Origin: CAZOKZ01 sp964580585
GTDB taxonomy: Bacteria; Sumerlaeota; Sumerlaeia; SLMS01; JAHLLQ01
NCBI GenBank assembly: GCA_964580585.1
Contig: CAZOKZ010000002.1
Span: 149,501-213,500 of the forward strand
DNA length: 64,000 nucleotides
Reading direction: 5' to 3'
Numbering within the stretch: position 1 is the first letter of the stretch; each line of letters opens with the position of its first letter. Both the position numbers and the translations under genes were made by a program. Shown here one piece after another: positions 9,207 through 18,985 of the stretch. Under the pieces are notes generated by a model. The model was not told where the DNA came from, made no database searches, and saw only the letters and a list, made by a program, of their open reading frames with translations.

Positions 9207-10765
9207 CTCTCCGTCCCCAATCCGTTCAGATCGAACTCTTCACGAATCGTTTTCGCGCCATCGTTGGCGAGATGGGCGAGATGTTGCGCCGCACATCGAT
9301 ATCCACCAACGTAAAAGAACGCCTCGATTATTCGTGCGGCTTGCTCGACGCACAAGGCGACCTCGTCGTCAACGCGCCGCATATTCCCGTGCATTTAGGT
9401 GCGATGGCGCTTTGCGTCCAACGGCTACGCGAAACAATTGAGATGAAACCCGGGGATGTTGTCGTGACAAATCATCCGGCATTTGGCGGATCGCATTTGC
9501 CCGATGTCACCGTTGTCACCCCTGTGTTTTTCGAAAGCGTGTTGCTGGGTTATGTTGCCAGCCGTGCGCATCACGCGGAAATCGGTGGCACGCGCCCAGG
9601 TTCAATGCCACCGGATGCCACGCGTCTCGCAGAGGAAGGCGTGATTATTCCACCAATGTATTTGGTTCGCGCCGACGGTTCGCGCTGGGAAGCGTTGGAG
9701 GAATTATTACGCAATAACGCCCATCCCACGCGGTGCATCGATGACAATTTAGCGGATTTACGCGCTGCCGTTGCCGCCAATCATCTAGGAGCCAAATTGC
9801 TCTCTAACCTGGCGAATCAATTCGGCATCGCCGTGGTTGCTGGACATATGGGCGCTTTGACGGCATTGGCCGAAGAACAAATGCGTGGCGTTCTGGCACG
9901 TATGGGAAAGGGCATTTTTGAAGCCACCGAGACGCTGGACGACGGTACACCTCTTGCCGTTCGCCTTGAACTCAAAGGCGACGGAAGCGCCGTGGTGGAT
10001 TTCACCGGCAGCGGCGATGTTCATCCTGGAAATTTGAACGCCGGGCCGGCGATTGTGCATGCAGCAGTGCTCTACGTCATGCGATTGCTGGCAAACGAAG
10101 AGCGCCCTCCCCTGCCGCTCAACGGAGGATTACTCCGTCCCCTGACGCTCGTCATTCCCAGTCCTTCAATTTTGAATCCCGCCGCCCCCGCCGATGAATA
10201 TCCCGCCGTCGTAGGTGGCAACATCGAAACCAGCCAACGCCTGGTAGGAACGTTGATCAAGGCCCTTGGAATTGCAGCGTCCAGTCAAGGCACCATGAAC
10301 AACGTACTGTTTGGCAACACACGTTACGGTTATTATGAAACCGTTTGCGGCGGTTCAGGTGCTTCCGCCCATGCTCCCGGCGCCAGCGCCGTCCATACGC
10401 ATATGACCAACACACGCATTACCGACCCGGAAGTAATCGAACACCGTTACCCGATTCGCATCGAAGAGTTTTCCATTCGTAAAAATTCCGGTGGGGACGG
10501 AGAACATCGCGGAGGGGACGGAGTCGTGCGCACGATGCGTTTTCTCGAACCAATGAGCCTTTCCGTGCTGACACAACATCGCGCGCACGGTCCTTTCGGG
10601 ATGAAAGGCGGCGCGTCCGGCCAGCCGGGCGAGCAAATCCTCGTACGAGCCAACGGCGAACAACAACCTTTGAAACCCAGCGATGCGTGCGAAGTCGAAC
10701 CCGGCGACCAGTTGATCCTGAAAACACCGGGCGGCGGTGGATTTGGGACTCCGATAGCGGACTGA
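9203..10765 (+). CDS. hyuB: hydantoinase/5-oxoprolinase family, B subunit (HyuB-like)
   Basis: 520 residues of the hydantoinase B/oxoprolinase beta family, partner of the upstream HyuA. Typical blocks are ERLDYSCGLLDAQGDLV, HIPVHLGAM, DVVVTNHPAFGGSHLPDVT, SRAHHAEIGG, PPMYLVRADG and the C-terminal HTHMTNTRITDPEV, RKNSGGDGEHRGGDG and TPGGGGFG. I chose ATG 9203 because it forms the ATGA overlap with the hyuA stop and matches the family N-terminus (LRPQSVQIELFTNRF). An upstream in-frame ATG at 9038 lies inside hyuA. Length is normal. The gene ends the unit and is followed by a terminator. Confidence 0.88.
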   Translation: MTLRPQSVQIELFTNRFRAIVGEMGEMLRRTSISTNVKERLDYSCGLLDAQGDLVVNAPHIPVHLGAMALCVQRLRETIEMKPGDVVVTNHPAFGGSHLPDVTVVTPVFFESVLLGYVASRAHHAEIGGTRPGSMPPDATRLAEEGVIIPPMYLVRADGSRWEALEELLRNNAHPTRCIDDNLADLRAAVAANHLGAKLLSNLANQFGIAVVAGHMGALTALAEEQMRGVLARMGKGIFEATETLDDGTPLAVRLELKGDGSAVVDFTGSGDVHPGNLNAGPAIVHAAVLYVMRLLANEERPPLPLNGGLLRPLTLVIPSPSILNPAAPADEYPAVVGGNIETSQRLVGTLIKALGIAASSQGTMNNVLFGNTRYGYYETVCGGSGASAHAPGASAVHTHMTNTRITDPEVIEHRYPIRIEEFSIRKNSGGDGEHRGGDGVVRTMRFLEPMSLSVLTQHRAHGPFGMKGGASGQPGEQILVRANGEQQPLKPSDACEVEPGDQLILKTPGGGGFGTPIAD

Positions 10766-10768
10766 TTA

Positions 10769-10803
10769 CAAAACCGCCCTCGATATGAGCGAGGGCGGTT
10801 TTG
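10769..10803. terminator. bidirectional intrinsic terminator
   Basis: A perfect 14-bp stem (10769-10782 with 10790-10803) and a 7-base loop, with A residues on the left arm and T residues on the right arm, so it can stop transcription from hyuB and from the convergent tyrosine-kinase gene. Confidence 0.88.
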
Positions 10804-10807
10804 TTGA

Positions 10808-13189
10808 CTAATCTTTAGTGCCGACTTTTTCTTCCGACGGCGCGTCAGCCTGTTTCGCTGTCTTCCGTGGCAACCGATTTTCGCCGCTATCGGGCTTGCT
10901 GCGGTCGTAACGTCCGCGGCCTTTGCGTACGTAACTATACCCGGATGATTTATAATAACCGTAATAGCCCTTGCTGGATTTTCCACTCACCTGGTTGTTG
11001 AAAATAATGCCCAGCACGCGAATTTTCATCGTGTTCAGCGTCATCACCGTGCGACGGAACAGGTCCATTCGCGTACGCCCCAAACTGGCAAGCAAGCAAA
11101 TGCCGTCTGTCTTGTTCGCCAAAACAAACGAGTCCGACATGCCATGCAACGGTGCCGTATCCAGGATAATGTGCTTATACTGTTTCCGCAGCTCGGTCAA
11201 CATATCGAGCATATCTTCGCTTTCGAGCAGTTCGACCGGGTTCGGCGATTGCGGCCCTGCTGGCATTACATCGAGATTCTCAACACCCGACGCAACAATC
11301 ACGTCTTCGGTTTTCACCTGACCGGTCAAGACATCCGACAAACCGGGGCGACGCGAAATATCGAAAATCCGGTGAAGATTCGGAAGCTTTAAGTCCGCAT
11401 CGATCAGAAGCGTTTTTTCTCCCAAACCTGCAAAAGATATCGCAAGGTTTGCCGAAGCAGTGGACTTGCCTTCCGAGGGAAAACAGCTCGTGATCATGAC
11501 CACTTGAGGGCTCTTGCCCGCCGTCGAGTACTGCAACGACGTTCGCAGCAAACGGAACGATTCCGCTTCGGTGGAATACGGATCAAAATCGCTGACCAAC
11601 TTCACGGGGCCTTTCTTGCGCCCCGAAAACGGTACCTTGAACGTGCTACCCATATAGGGAAGGATTCCAAGATTTGGCAGCCCTGTTTGCGCTTCCACAA
11701 TGCGCGGATCGTGCATCGAGCGATCGAGCCAATTGAGTGCGATGGCAATGAAACAACCGAGCAGGAATCCAAACATTCCGTGTCCCAACAATTGACGGCC
11801 CACGCGCGGCTCCGCTGGAATGCTGGGCGGATAGGCATAGCTGTGAATCGTCACGTTGTCCGATTCGACTTCCGACGCCACGTTGATTTCATTGAAACGT
11901 GCCAGCAACGCATCGTAAAATTCCTTCTGCGCCGCCACGTTGCGTTCGTACACACGATACTCGATCATTTTTTCCTGAATCGCGTTGACTTTCGTTTCCT
12001 GCTCTTTACGCCGTTCGTCCAATGCGTCGAGTTTACTCTGGATGAGTTCTTTCTTCCCGCGAATTTTCTGATCGAAAGTCTGAATGTGTATGCCGATCTG
12101 GCTCTCCAACGCTGCGATTTCACGATCCAACCGCTGAAGTTCCGGGTTGCTCGGACGGTTTTCGGCAACCTGAGAAGCACGTTGCAATTTTAGCTGATTC
12201 AGTTTTTCCTGGTAGTTATTATACACTGGATCTTCGGTAAACAACAGCATTCGCACTTCTTCCGACGCCATGCTTTCGTCCATCGCGTTGGTCAATGTCA
12301 TTTCATTGCGCAATGTTTCGATCTGCTGACGCAGATCACGAATCGTTTCGATGGCAATCGAAGACTCCAGCTCCAAAACACGCAAATCGGACTCACCGCT
12401 GAAGTCGTACAATTCGCGTTCGGCCTCGGAAAGCATCCGTTTTGCGTCTTTAACCTGAACATCGAAAAATTCGCGCGCCAGTTCGTAGGTACTCGTTTTG
12501 TTTCGACTCAGAGAACGACGATATTGCTCCGCGTATTCATTGGCAATATCGGCAGCTTTGTTCGGATTGGGGCTGCGAACGGTGATGTGAATCAATTTGG
12601 TATCGAGTAATTGCGACACCGATACGCGCGACCGCATGCTGTTGATACGGTTTCGTTCGTTTAGTTTTTCCTGCGGAATTGCGATCGTTTTATACGGTAC
12701 CAGCTTGTTCCGTAAATCCTGCTTAGCCTGCTTATACCAATCTTTCAACTTATCCAGAGGTGTCTGGCTGGTCGTAACCGCCTGAGATACCGACACGGGT
12801 TCTTCACCAAGTGCGTCAATGACGGCCTGGGTAATCGACGGGCCTTTGATAATTTCGATCTGTGTTTTAATTTCATCGACCGCATTGACTGGTCGGCCGA
12901 TTTCTCCAAAGTCCACCAACCGTGTCGAACTGGGTTCGTATTTGATGGTCGCCCGCGCCACGTAAATGGGTGTCATTTTCCGCAGTTGCATTGCCGCCGC
13001 TGCGACAAATATAATAATGAAGAACAACACCAGATATTTGCGTGCAAAGATAATCTTTGCATAGCGAACGATTTCGTTTTCGCTTTCAGCCTCTTCATCC
13101 ATCATCACATTCGATGGATGAATCTGTTCCGAATCCAACTCGTTGTTGGATGCCAACTCTGGCAATCCGTTGGGTGATTCACTACTCAC
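10808..13189 (-). CDS. polysaccharide co-polymerase with tyrosine autokinase (Wzc-type)
   Basis: 793 residues. The N-terminal Wzz domain has a first membrane segment near residues 52-69, followed by a long periplasmic coiled-coil region rich in Glu/Gln/Arg and a second membrane segment before the kinase. The C-terminal BY-kinase has Walker A (FPSEGKST, about 570-577), Walker A' (LLIDAD, about 594-599) and Walker B (IILDTAP). A tyrosine-rich tail follows around residues 741-760 (KGYYGYY, SGYSY), the autophosphorylation cluster that controls chain length and export. The last 30 residues are basic and polar. It follows the Wza-like gene by 71 bases with a small 6-bp hairpin between (13224-13241), compatible with partial attenuation. 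Last gene of the polysaccharide unit. Confidence 0.92.
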   Translation of the reverse strand: MSSESPNGLPELASNNELDSEQIHPSNVMMDEEAESENEIVRYAKIIFARKYLVLFFIIIFVAAAAMQLRKMTPIYVARATIKYEPSSTRLVDFGEIGRPVNAVDEIKTQIEIIKGPSITQAVIDALGEEPVSVSQAVTTSQTPLDKLKDWYKQAKQDLRNKLVPYKTIAIPQEKLNERNRINSMRSRVSVSQLLDTKLIHITVRSPNPNKAADIANEYAEQYRRSLSRNKTSTYELAREFFDVQVKDAKRMLSEAERELYDFSGESDLRVLELESSIAIETIRDLRQQIETLRNEMTLTNAMDESMASEEVRMLLFTEDPVYNNYQEKLNQLKLQRASQVAENRPSNPELQRLDREIAALESQIGIHIQTFDQKIRGKKELIQSKLDALDERRKEQETKVNAIQEKMIEYRVYERNVAAQKEFYDALLARFNEINVASEVESDNVTIHSYAYPPSIPAEPRVGRQLLGHGMFGFLLGCFIAIALNWLDRSMHDPRIVEAQTGLPNLGILPYMGSTFKVPFSGRKKGPVKLVSDFDPYSTEAESFRLLRTSLQYSTAGKSPQVVMITSCFPSEGKSTASANLAISFAGLGEKTLLIDADLKLPNLHRIFDISRRPGLSDVLTGQVKTEDVIVASGVENLDVMPAGPQSPNPVELLESEDMLDMLTELRKQYKHIILDTAPLHGMSDSFVLANKTDGICLLASLGRTRMDLFRRTVMTLNTMKIRVLGIIFNNQVSGKSSKGYYGYYKSSGYSYVRKGRGRYDRSKPDSGENRLPRKTAKQADAPSEEKVGTKD

Positions 13190-13260
13190 AGTTAATCGTA
13201 TTCCTTATTCACAAAAAGTAAGAGAGCGCGTTGCAGCGCTCCCGTCATAGGGTTGGGCGA

Positions 13261-14376
13261 TTACGGTCCCACTGGGTTATAGGTTGCGTTGGCGCCTGCA
13301 CGAATCGAACCCGAGAACATATTACCGATCGTTTCGCCAATCGCCCTTGGTATATTGACATAAACAAAAATCTGATCGCCATCTTGAATGGTAAAATCGC
13401 GAGACTCACGGGCGAAAATTTCGCGGGCATTGATGAAATACGATGCAAGCTGCCCATCCTCATAGGTGCGAACGATTTCTACTGTGGAATCCGCCGAGAA
13501 GCGAAGTCCACCGCGTTCCACCAACACCTGTGTTAAGGTCGAAACACTTGGACCAAGGAAAGCCACGCCCGGAGAGTTTACACGTCCCTGGACCATCACT
13601 GTTCCTGCGGGCGGTATATAAATAATGTCATTTTGAACCAACGGCACGTTGTAGGCTAACACGCCGTTGAAAATAAACTCGTCAATCGGGATCACGATTT
13701 CATCGCGCGGAATTACCTGACCATCGTCGCTGGTAATGAGCTTAATCATCTCGTCCAGCGACATCGTCGCCCGTTGCTCACCCGTAATTCTCTCACGGTA
13801 AATTTTCATATAGCGTCCAGGCGCCAATCCACCACCTCGACCGCCGGTGCTCAGACCACCTGCCTTAAAGAGGGCATCCAGGGCTGTATCGCCAAACTCG
13901 AAGTTATACTTACCCGCCGATACCACGGAACCGAGCACAGCGATTTTGTTTCGGTTGAAGAATTTCACCAATACAATTGGCTGGGGATCGACAATATAGT
14001 CGCTGTAGGCAATTTTCAGGTCGTCTTGAAGTTCGGACACCGTTTTCCCGTGCACGCGTATTGCGCCGATCAACGGCAGGGAAATCAACGGGTTATCCGT
14101 CAGAATAAACTCCGTCCCTCCATCGGCTTGGTTGCCGGGAATCACGTCCGGACGCCCGATCAATTGCAGACTGATAATATCGCCTGGTCCAAGATAGTAA
14201 TCCAGGTTCTGCACTAGTTGAATTTCCGGCGAATTAATCAGCTCACGCAAACGATCGGTATCGATACGCGTGGATAGTTCCAACGGCGGGCCAGCAATGA
14301 TCTTTGGCTTTTTCGCACATCCCGTGTTCAGGAACATCGCGATCAGAATCAGAATCAGAACACTTATTTGTTTCAT
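13261..14376 (-). CDS. polysaccharide export outer-membrane lipoprotein (Wza-like)
   Basis: 371 residues. The lipoprotein signal MKQISVLILILIAMFLNTGC has its cleavage Cys at residue 20. A polysaccharide biosynthesis/export domain follows (DYYLGPGDIISLQLIGRPD ... SLPLIGAIRVHGKTVSEL ... YIVDPQPIVLV), then SLBB-type repeats (KIAVLGSVVSAGKYNF, GTVMVQGRVNSPGVAFLGP). Members form the outer-membrane ring through which capsule or EPS chains leave. It sits between the ligase/polymerase gene and the Wzc-type kinase in the order expected of an export module. Several Gly-rich insertions (STGGRGGGLAPG) are present. Assignment is firm; the exported sugar is unknown. Confidence 0.9.
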   Translation of the reverse strand: MKQISVLILILIAMFLNTGCAKKPKIIAGPPLELSTRIDTDRLRELINSPEIQLVQNLDYYLGPGDIISLQLIGRPDVIPGNQADGGTEFILTDNPLISLPLIGAIRVHGKTVSELQDDLKIAYSDYIVDPQPIVLVKFFNRNKIAVLGSVVSAGKYNFEFGDTALDALFKAGGLSTGGRGGGLAPGRYMKIYRERITGEQRATMSLDEMIKLITSDDGQVIPRDEIVIPIDEFIFNGVLAYNVPLVQNDIIYIPPAGTVMVQGRVNSPGVAFLGPSVSTLTQVLVERGGLRFSADSTVEIVRTYEDGQLASYFINAREIFARESRDFTIQDGDQIFVYVNIPRAIGETIGNMFSGSIRAGANATYNPVGP

Positions 14377-14434
14377 GCGTTGGGTACTTTCTTCATCGAG
14401 AATGGACCTGTCCGTCCGTTTTCGGGTTAGTTCG

Positions 14435-15907
14435 TTAACGCTTTTTCACCGTCATGGAAGTGATAAAAAGCGGTCCGGGAGTCAAAGCTAATGCCAGCAA
14501 AATCAAAAATGTAAACCCAACCAAGGGAATACGCAGATGGAAATCAGTCAGAGCATGTAACAAGACGATCAGCACACCTGCCGTAACGGCCCGATGCAAC
14601 ATCCGGTCATTCCACTCAAATGCACGGCGGCTGCGGCCAACTCCGATCGCCCAGGACCGGAGGAGGATGCCTAGTACAAGAACAGCCGTCAAGCCGACAG
14701 GTAGCCCCAACTCGGAGAAGATTTGCACCCAGTCGTTATGCGACCAGATGGAAGCTTTCACGGTGGCGGCGCGCTCGAACCGGGTAATGGCCTGTTCCGT
14801 GCCTGCCGGACCCAGCCCGATCCAGGGCGATTCCGCCAGACCTTCGAGCGTTGCGCGCGACATTTCCAGGCGATTGTCCTTGAACCACTCGACCGTATTC
14901 CACCCACGCGCTTCAATGCCTTCGCCCAAGTCCGCGGAATGGAAAAACGCCGCAAGGCTCCCCAGCACAACGACTCCAAGAACCGCACCAATCACAATGC
15001 GGTGGAGCGGGAGTTTTTCCCCTTCGTGCTCGAAAAGTTCACGCCGCATCCCCCATAATTCATAAATGACCCAACCCAACGTTACCCCCCCACCAAAAAT
15101 CAACGACCCGCGCGAGAAACTTGCCAGCCATCCCACGATCACCAAAGCGCCCAAGGCGACCATCATCAGCATCGGATTGGAGCCGCCAGCGAGGCTGGCG
15201 CGAAAGAGTGGAGACGAACGACTCCATTGAAACATCCCGGAAATGAACAGCGGAAACGCCATCGCAATCAGCGTGGCATGATGATTCGGATTATACACAG
15301 CCCCATAAGCCCGGCCAGCGGACCCCATCACCACGTTCAATAATCCCAGTAACCCTTCCAAAACGGAAACCGCGCAAACAGCAACCATCAACCGGATGCA
15401 AAACGACCGTCGATGCGCCAGAAGAACAACGCCAGAAAAAAAACAGTAAGCGGCAATCAATTGATTCCAGGAAAACCATCCGCGCGCGGGTGAATGCGCA
15501 AGAGGGATGCGTTCAGGAAGATCGAGACCTGAAGCTTTCATGTTCTCCAACGTCGCATTCCACACAGGCGATACCGAGACCACAAAATCCGACGGCAACG
15601 GAATCAGTTGCACGCCAAACGCCAGGATTGGAATCGCCATCAAAACCATCGCCCACCGTGCCGACCGCATTCCCGGATGACTCCATCGCCCCAGCGGCAA
15701 CCCCACCAGCCCCCACATCCCTAACAAGGCGCAGAGAAACCACGCGATGCTCTGGATTGAATAATGAACGATGTATCCCCGGGTCAAAAAACCGCCGATA
15801 AGAAGCACGAAAACAATGAACTCTGCCAAATGATCGCCGATTCGCGCCCATTTGGGCAACGTGCGTGGATAATCCATCGGGTCCGGCATCGTCTCTCCGT
15901 TACTCAT
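14435..15907 (-). CDS. O-antigen ligase/polymerase family membrane protein
   Basis: About 490 residues with ten or more hydrophobic segments and a large loop, matching the O-antigen ligase (WaaL/Wzy-like) superfamily. The region around GAVYNPNHHATLIAMAFPL and LEGLAESPWIGLGPAGTEQA resembles the family core, with a His- and Arg-containing periplasmic loop (ARGWNTVEWFKDNRLEMSR). It either polymerises repeat units or ligates polysaccharide to a lipid or protein acceptor. Start: ATG 15907 overlaps the end of the upstream gene and has GAGGAG eight bases before it; an open frame extends 50 codons further up inside that gene but is not needed. Short gaps to the neighbours suggest one operon. Confidence 0.85.
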   Translation of the reverse strand: MSNGETMPDPMDYPRTLPKWARIGDHLAEFIVFVLLIGGFLTRGYIVHYSIQSIAWFLCALLGMWGLVGLPLGRWSHPGMRSARWAMVLMAIPILAFGVQLIPLPSDFVVSVSPVWNATLENMKASGLDLPERIPLAHSPARGWFSWNQLIAAYCFFSGVVLLAHRRSFCIRLMVAVCAVSVLEGLLGLLNVVMGSAGRAYGAVYNPNHHATLIAMAFPLFISGMFQWSRSSPLFRASLAGGSNPMLMMVALGALVIVGWLASFSRGSLIFGGGVTLGWVIYELWGMRRELFEHEGEKLPLHRIVIGAVLGVVVLGSLAAFFHSADLGEGIEARGWNTVEWFKDNRLEMSRATLEGLAESPWIGLGPAGTEQAITRFERAATVKASIWSHNDWVQIFSELGLPVGLTAVLVLGILLRSWAIGVGRSRRAFEWNDRMLHRAVTAGVLIVLLHALTDFHLRIPLVGFTFLILLALALTPGPLFITSMTVKKR

Positions 15908-17228
15908 CGGAAATCTCCTCGGAAACCGCATCGGTTTCATCTGAGAGAGGTGCTGGCTCAGAAGGCGGAACAGCGGCCCCGATAGCCTGCAACGTGATCG
16001 TGCTCGCCGTAGAACGCGATTCGTTGAAGGCGGGCGACCATTCCAAAATGAACTCATAAATCATCGGATAATCGGAAGCGGGAAGCAGCACCTGCAATTC
16101 CTGATCTTCGATCGTGTGCGAATCGATAGACGTTCCGCCAACACGCAACCTGGGGGCTTTGGCGATCAGGCGAACATCGTTTTGATCTTCGGGATGAGAC
16201 GCCAACTGTACCGCTAGAACTGTTTCTTCACCGGGCAGAACCAACGCTTTGTAAAATGTCCAATGAAACGGCTTTTTCCGATATCGTGGAATTTTTAATT
16301 CCAGAAAACCGTCGCGGCGAAGCGTCAGCCGTCCCTCCACACTTCGCCACGCCAGCGAAAGATCGAGGTCCTCTGAAATGGGCTGCCATCCAAGCGTGAA
16401 ATGGCGATCAAACGCGGGCGAGTTAAGGTCCTGGTTATTCAACCAAACTCGATTTGCTTCCAGAACGGGATTACCCTTTTCGAGTTGCCAGAGGCGAACT
16501 AGCAAATCTGTATCCAGTGACTCGCTTGCCATGCGGGACATCGAATGGCGAAATTCTGAATCGCTGTACGCATAGTCCGGTATTCTGGCAATCACTTCGG
16601 GCCAATGCTGTTGACCGAATTGGTGGAATTGCTCAAGGATGGGGATTAGCTCATCTGGGCCCAATTGATCGAACCGCGTTACCGCAAAAATCTCCTCGAG
16701 CGAATACCCGTTCAGGATCAACTCCTGGGCCACGTCCGCGCGGTATTCTTTGCCCAGCCGACCGATCGCTTCGGCAATGGCCAGTCCCTGGTCCCGGTCG
16801 CCGAGAAAATTCCACAAGCTGATGGCCTGGAGACGTTCGGCAGGATAATGCGGGTCCAATTCGTCCGAACGCGACAGCGCCACGCGAGCCTGATCGTCAT
16901 TGCCGAGATAAATTTGCTCGCGCGCAGCCATCATCCAGGATTTGGAAAACAATGGATCGAGTAAAATGGCTTGCTTACAATGTTCGAGTGCGAGGGCGTT
17001 GTCGGGTGGAAACACGTCTTCGGAAAAGTAATCCGCCAATCGCAATTCATAGCGCGCAAGCGGCGTTGGATTTTCCATTTCCGCCAATTCCGGCACGGAA
17101 AACTGAAAATGAGCAAACGTGCGTTCGTGCTGAAATCCGGCGCGCAATTGCCCCATCCCCCACCCCAGCAAAATGCCGGATCCCACCAATGCACAGATGC
17201 TGGACAGCCAAACAGCTTGCTTGCTCAC
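15900..17228 (-). CDS. membrane-anchored TPR-like protein of the polysaccharide locus
   Basis: 442 residues, not assignable to a named family. Residues 5-27 are a single membrane anchor (VWLSSICALVGSGILLGWGM), so most of the protein is probably periplasmic. Residues about 60-130 contain TPR-like helices (ALEHCKQAILLDPLFSKSW, DDQARVALSRSDELDPHYP). The last 200 residues are beta-rich and may form a carbohydrate-binding-like sandwich (GRLTLRRDGFLELKIPRYR ... TFYKALVLPGEETVLAVQL). The end is acidic (DETDAVSEEISDE). Comparable TPR proteins accompany O-antigen ligase-type genes in other EPS loci. The stop overlaps the ligase start, which implies coupling. Function inferred from context only. Confidence 0.75.
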   Translation of the reverse strand: MSKQAVWLSSICALVGSGILLGWGMGQLRAGFQHERTFAHFQFSVPELAEMENPTPLARYELRLADYFSEDVFPPDNALALEHCKQAILLDPLFSKSWMMAAREQIYLGNDDQARVALSRSDELDPHYPAERLQAISLWNFLGDRDQGLAIAEAIGRLGKEYRADVAQELILNGYSLEEIFAVTRFDQLGPDELIPILEQFHQFGQQHWPEVIARIPDYAYSDSEFRHSMSRMASESLDTDLLVRLWQLEKGNPVLEANRVWLNNQDLNSPAFDRHFTLGWQPISEDLDLSLAWRSVEGRLTLRRDGFLELKIPRYRKKPFHWTFYKALVLPGEETVLAVQLASHPEDQNDVRLIAKAPRLRVGGTSIDSHTIEDQELQVLLPASDYPMIYEFILEWSPAFNESRSTASTITLQAIGAAVPPSEPAPLSDETDAVSEEISDE

Positions 17229-17290
17229 GGGATTCCCATTTTACCGCAACGATGCGGTGCACGTGGATTGATTCAACACCTTGATGGAGG

Positions 17291-17321
17291 AAAAGAAAAA
17301 CCCGCCGAAGCGGGTTTTTTG
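17291..17321 (-). terminator. intrinsic terminator after the GT4 gene
   Basis: Read on the minus strand, AAAAAACCCG and CGGGTTTTT arms surround a short CTTCGG-type loop and end in T-rich sequence. It lies between the glycosyltransferase stop (17348) and the next gene's start (17228), so it probably splits the locus into two transcripts or is read through under NusG-paralogue control. Confidence 0.8.
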
Positions 17322-17347
17322 AGGATGAGATCGGTGAGGCGCAACCC

Positions 17348-18658
17348 TCAATCGAGTTGCGGTGCGCCTTCCGGGTCGCTCATGCGTTTGTCCGCCTGAA
17401 CCCGACGGATTGTGGCGTGAGCCAAACGTCGCACCCCGCGATGTCCGGGCTTCTGGGCTTCGAGTTCGAGCATCCGGATGAAACGCTCGCATCCACGGCG
17501 CATATCGAACCAACGCATGAAATGCTCGCGTCCGCGTTCGCCCATCTGGCGCGCTTCATCGGGATTTTCCGCCAAATGCTTGATTGCTGCCAGGAAACCG
17601 GCGTGATCGTCGGGATCCACCTGGATTCCGCAACGAGATTCCTTCAATATCTGGGCGATTTCGTTATTGGCGCTTCCAACAAAGATCACTGGTTTGGCTG
17701 CTGCCATGATCCCGTAGATTTTGCTCGGAACCAACAATCCGTCAAACCGTGGGTCCAGCGTTACCAAATGCGCGTCGGGAGCCGAAAGCGACTGGTTGAG
17801 CTCGGTGCGATCCTGATAAGGCAAAAATTTGACACTCTTGCTGAAACCCGCGAGCTTATCTCGCAGTTCGCCTTCTTTTTTGCCCGAACCAACAAACAGG
17901 AAATTGTAATCGCTCGATCCGTTCAGCGATTGAATACCGGCAATCACCGATTTGAAGGTGTGGCACGCGCCCATGTTCCCCGAATACATCAAGGTGAACT
18001 TGGTTTCATCGACATGAGACTGGCGAAAGGCATTCTCCTCAGCGGGAATGGGAACGATTTCCTTCCCACACGACCAGCTTTGAATGACCTGGATTTGTTT
18101 TTCCGACACGCCTTTGCGCATCAGAATCTGCTTCATGTCCGATCCCAGAACGATGATCTTGTTCGCCGTGTGATAGCTGAATTTGCCCAACAACGCCCAC
18201 AAACCCGAGATGGGACCGAAACGAGAAAGCAACCCGGCACGATGTGCAATGTCCGGATAAATGTCCATGACCCAGTACACAAAACGGCTGCGACGTACGA
18301 GGCGTAACCATGTGCCGAGAAGCGAAATCATCGGCGGAGTAGTCAGCGTCACGACGACATCGACGGTCGGGAGTTTGTGCGCTTTGACAAAAGCATGGCG
18401 GTAGAAGGACAGGTACTCCAGAATACGATCGCGATACCGTTTGCGGCTGCCTGCGGAGATCGACACGCGGTGAACGTTCACTCCATTGATCGTTTCCTCT
18501 TCGGGAAGCGTTATTTTGCGTCCGTCATAGAGGCGATTTCCGGTCAAAACATGGACATCGTGACCAAGTTCAGCAAGGCTCTCACACAAATCGGCCATCT
18601 GCTGGGCCGTTGCGGCGTAGTCTGGCGCATAGTATTGATTAATAAACAGGAAGCGCAT
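17348..18658 (-). CDS. family 4 glycosyltransferase (WcaI/WbuB-like)
   Basis: About 436 residues with the GT-B fold. N-terminal motif FINQYYAPDYAATAQQMADL, linker PPMISLLGTWLRLVRR with VYWVMDIYPDIAHRAGLL, then the donor domain with MYSGNMGACHTF, FVGSGKKEGEL, FLPYQDRTEL and PSKIYGIMAAAKPVIFVG, where the E-x7-E-type acidic region is partly replaced. Members transfer a sugar from a nucleotide donor to the lipid-linked repeat unit in the cytoplasm. I place the start at ATG 18658, where AGGA sits eight bases upstream; ATG 18667 and a longer TTG/ATG option at 18700 lack such spacing. It is the first enzyme after the NusG paralogue. The last about 30 residues are basic and unrelated to the fold. Confidence 0.88.
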   Translation of the reverse strand: MRFLFINQYYAPDYAATAQQMADLCESLAELGHDVHVLTGNRLYDGRKITLPEEETINGVNVHRVSISAGSRKRYRDRILEYLSFYRHAFVKAHKLPTVDVVVTLTTPPMISLLGTWLRLVRRSRFVYWVMDIYPDIAHRAGLLSRFGPISGLWALLGKFSYHTANKIIVLGSDMKQILMRKGVSEKQIQVIQSWSCGKEIVPIPAEENAFRQSHVDETKFTLMYSGNMGACHTFKSVIAGIQSLNGSSDYNFLFVGSGKKEGELRDKLAGFSKSVKFLPYQDRTELNQSLSAPDAHLVTLDPRFDGLLVPSKIYGIMAAAKPVIFVGSANNEIAQILKESRCGIQVDPDDHAGFLAAIKHLAENPDEARQMGERGREHFMRWFDMRRGCERFIRMLELEAQKPGHRGVRRLAHATIRRVQADKRMSDPEGAPQLD

Positions 18659-18985
18659 AAATTTCATCCTGTCGTGCAAGCCGGCAGACCGGTGAAGCAC
18701 TCATGGAACGCCTGAAATCAGGCTCCCCATGTGCGTTCTGTCTCATCATTCCGAGTGCGGCCTTGCGAGATTTATATCGCGTGGCGTCTTCTCTGGGAAA
18801 AAGCCACCACAGTGATCTGTAAATTCAGTGCAATATTCTTGGCTGTAACTGAAGCCCAGAACTGAGGTTGGATCAACAGATAATTGCACGTACCTTCTGC
18901 CAATACTGAAAAGTCCTTTATAAAGCGAGGCAATTCAAGCGCCTGTCAGCGCTCCAATTTTACCTGAAAAACGGAGACGCGGCAC
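18659..18985 (-). other. 327-bp leader between the NusG paralogue and the GT4 gene
   Basis: I see no gene here. The stretch is the likely leader of the polysaccharide genes. It contains a TATAAA-like box (read on the minus strand near 18917-18922) but no convincing partner at the right distance. No ops/JUMPStart-like motif that I can recognise is present. Confidence 0.4.
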
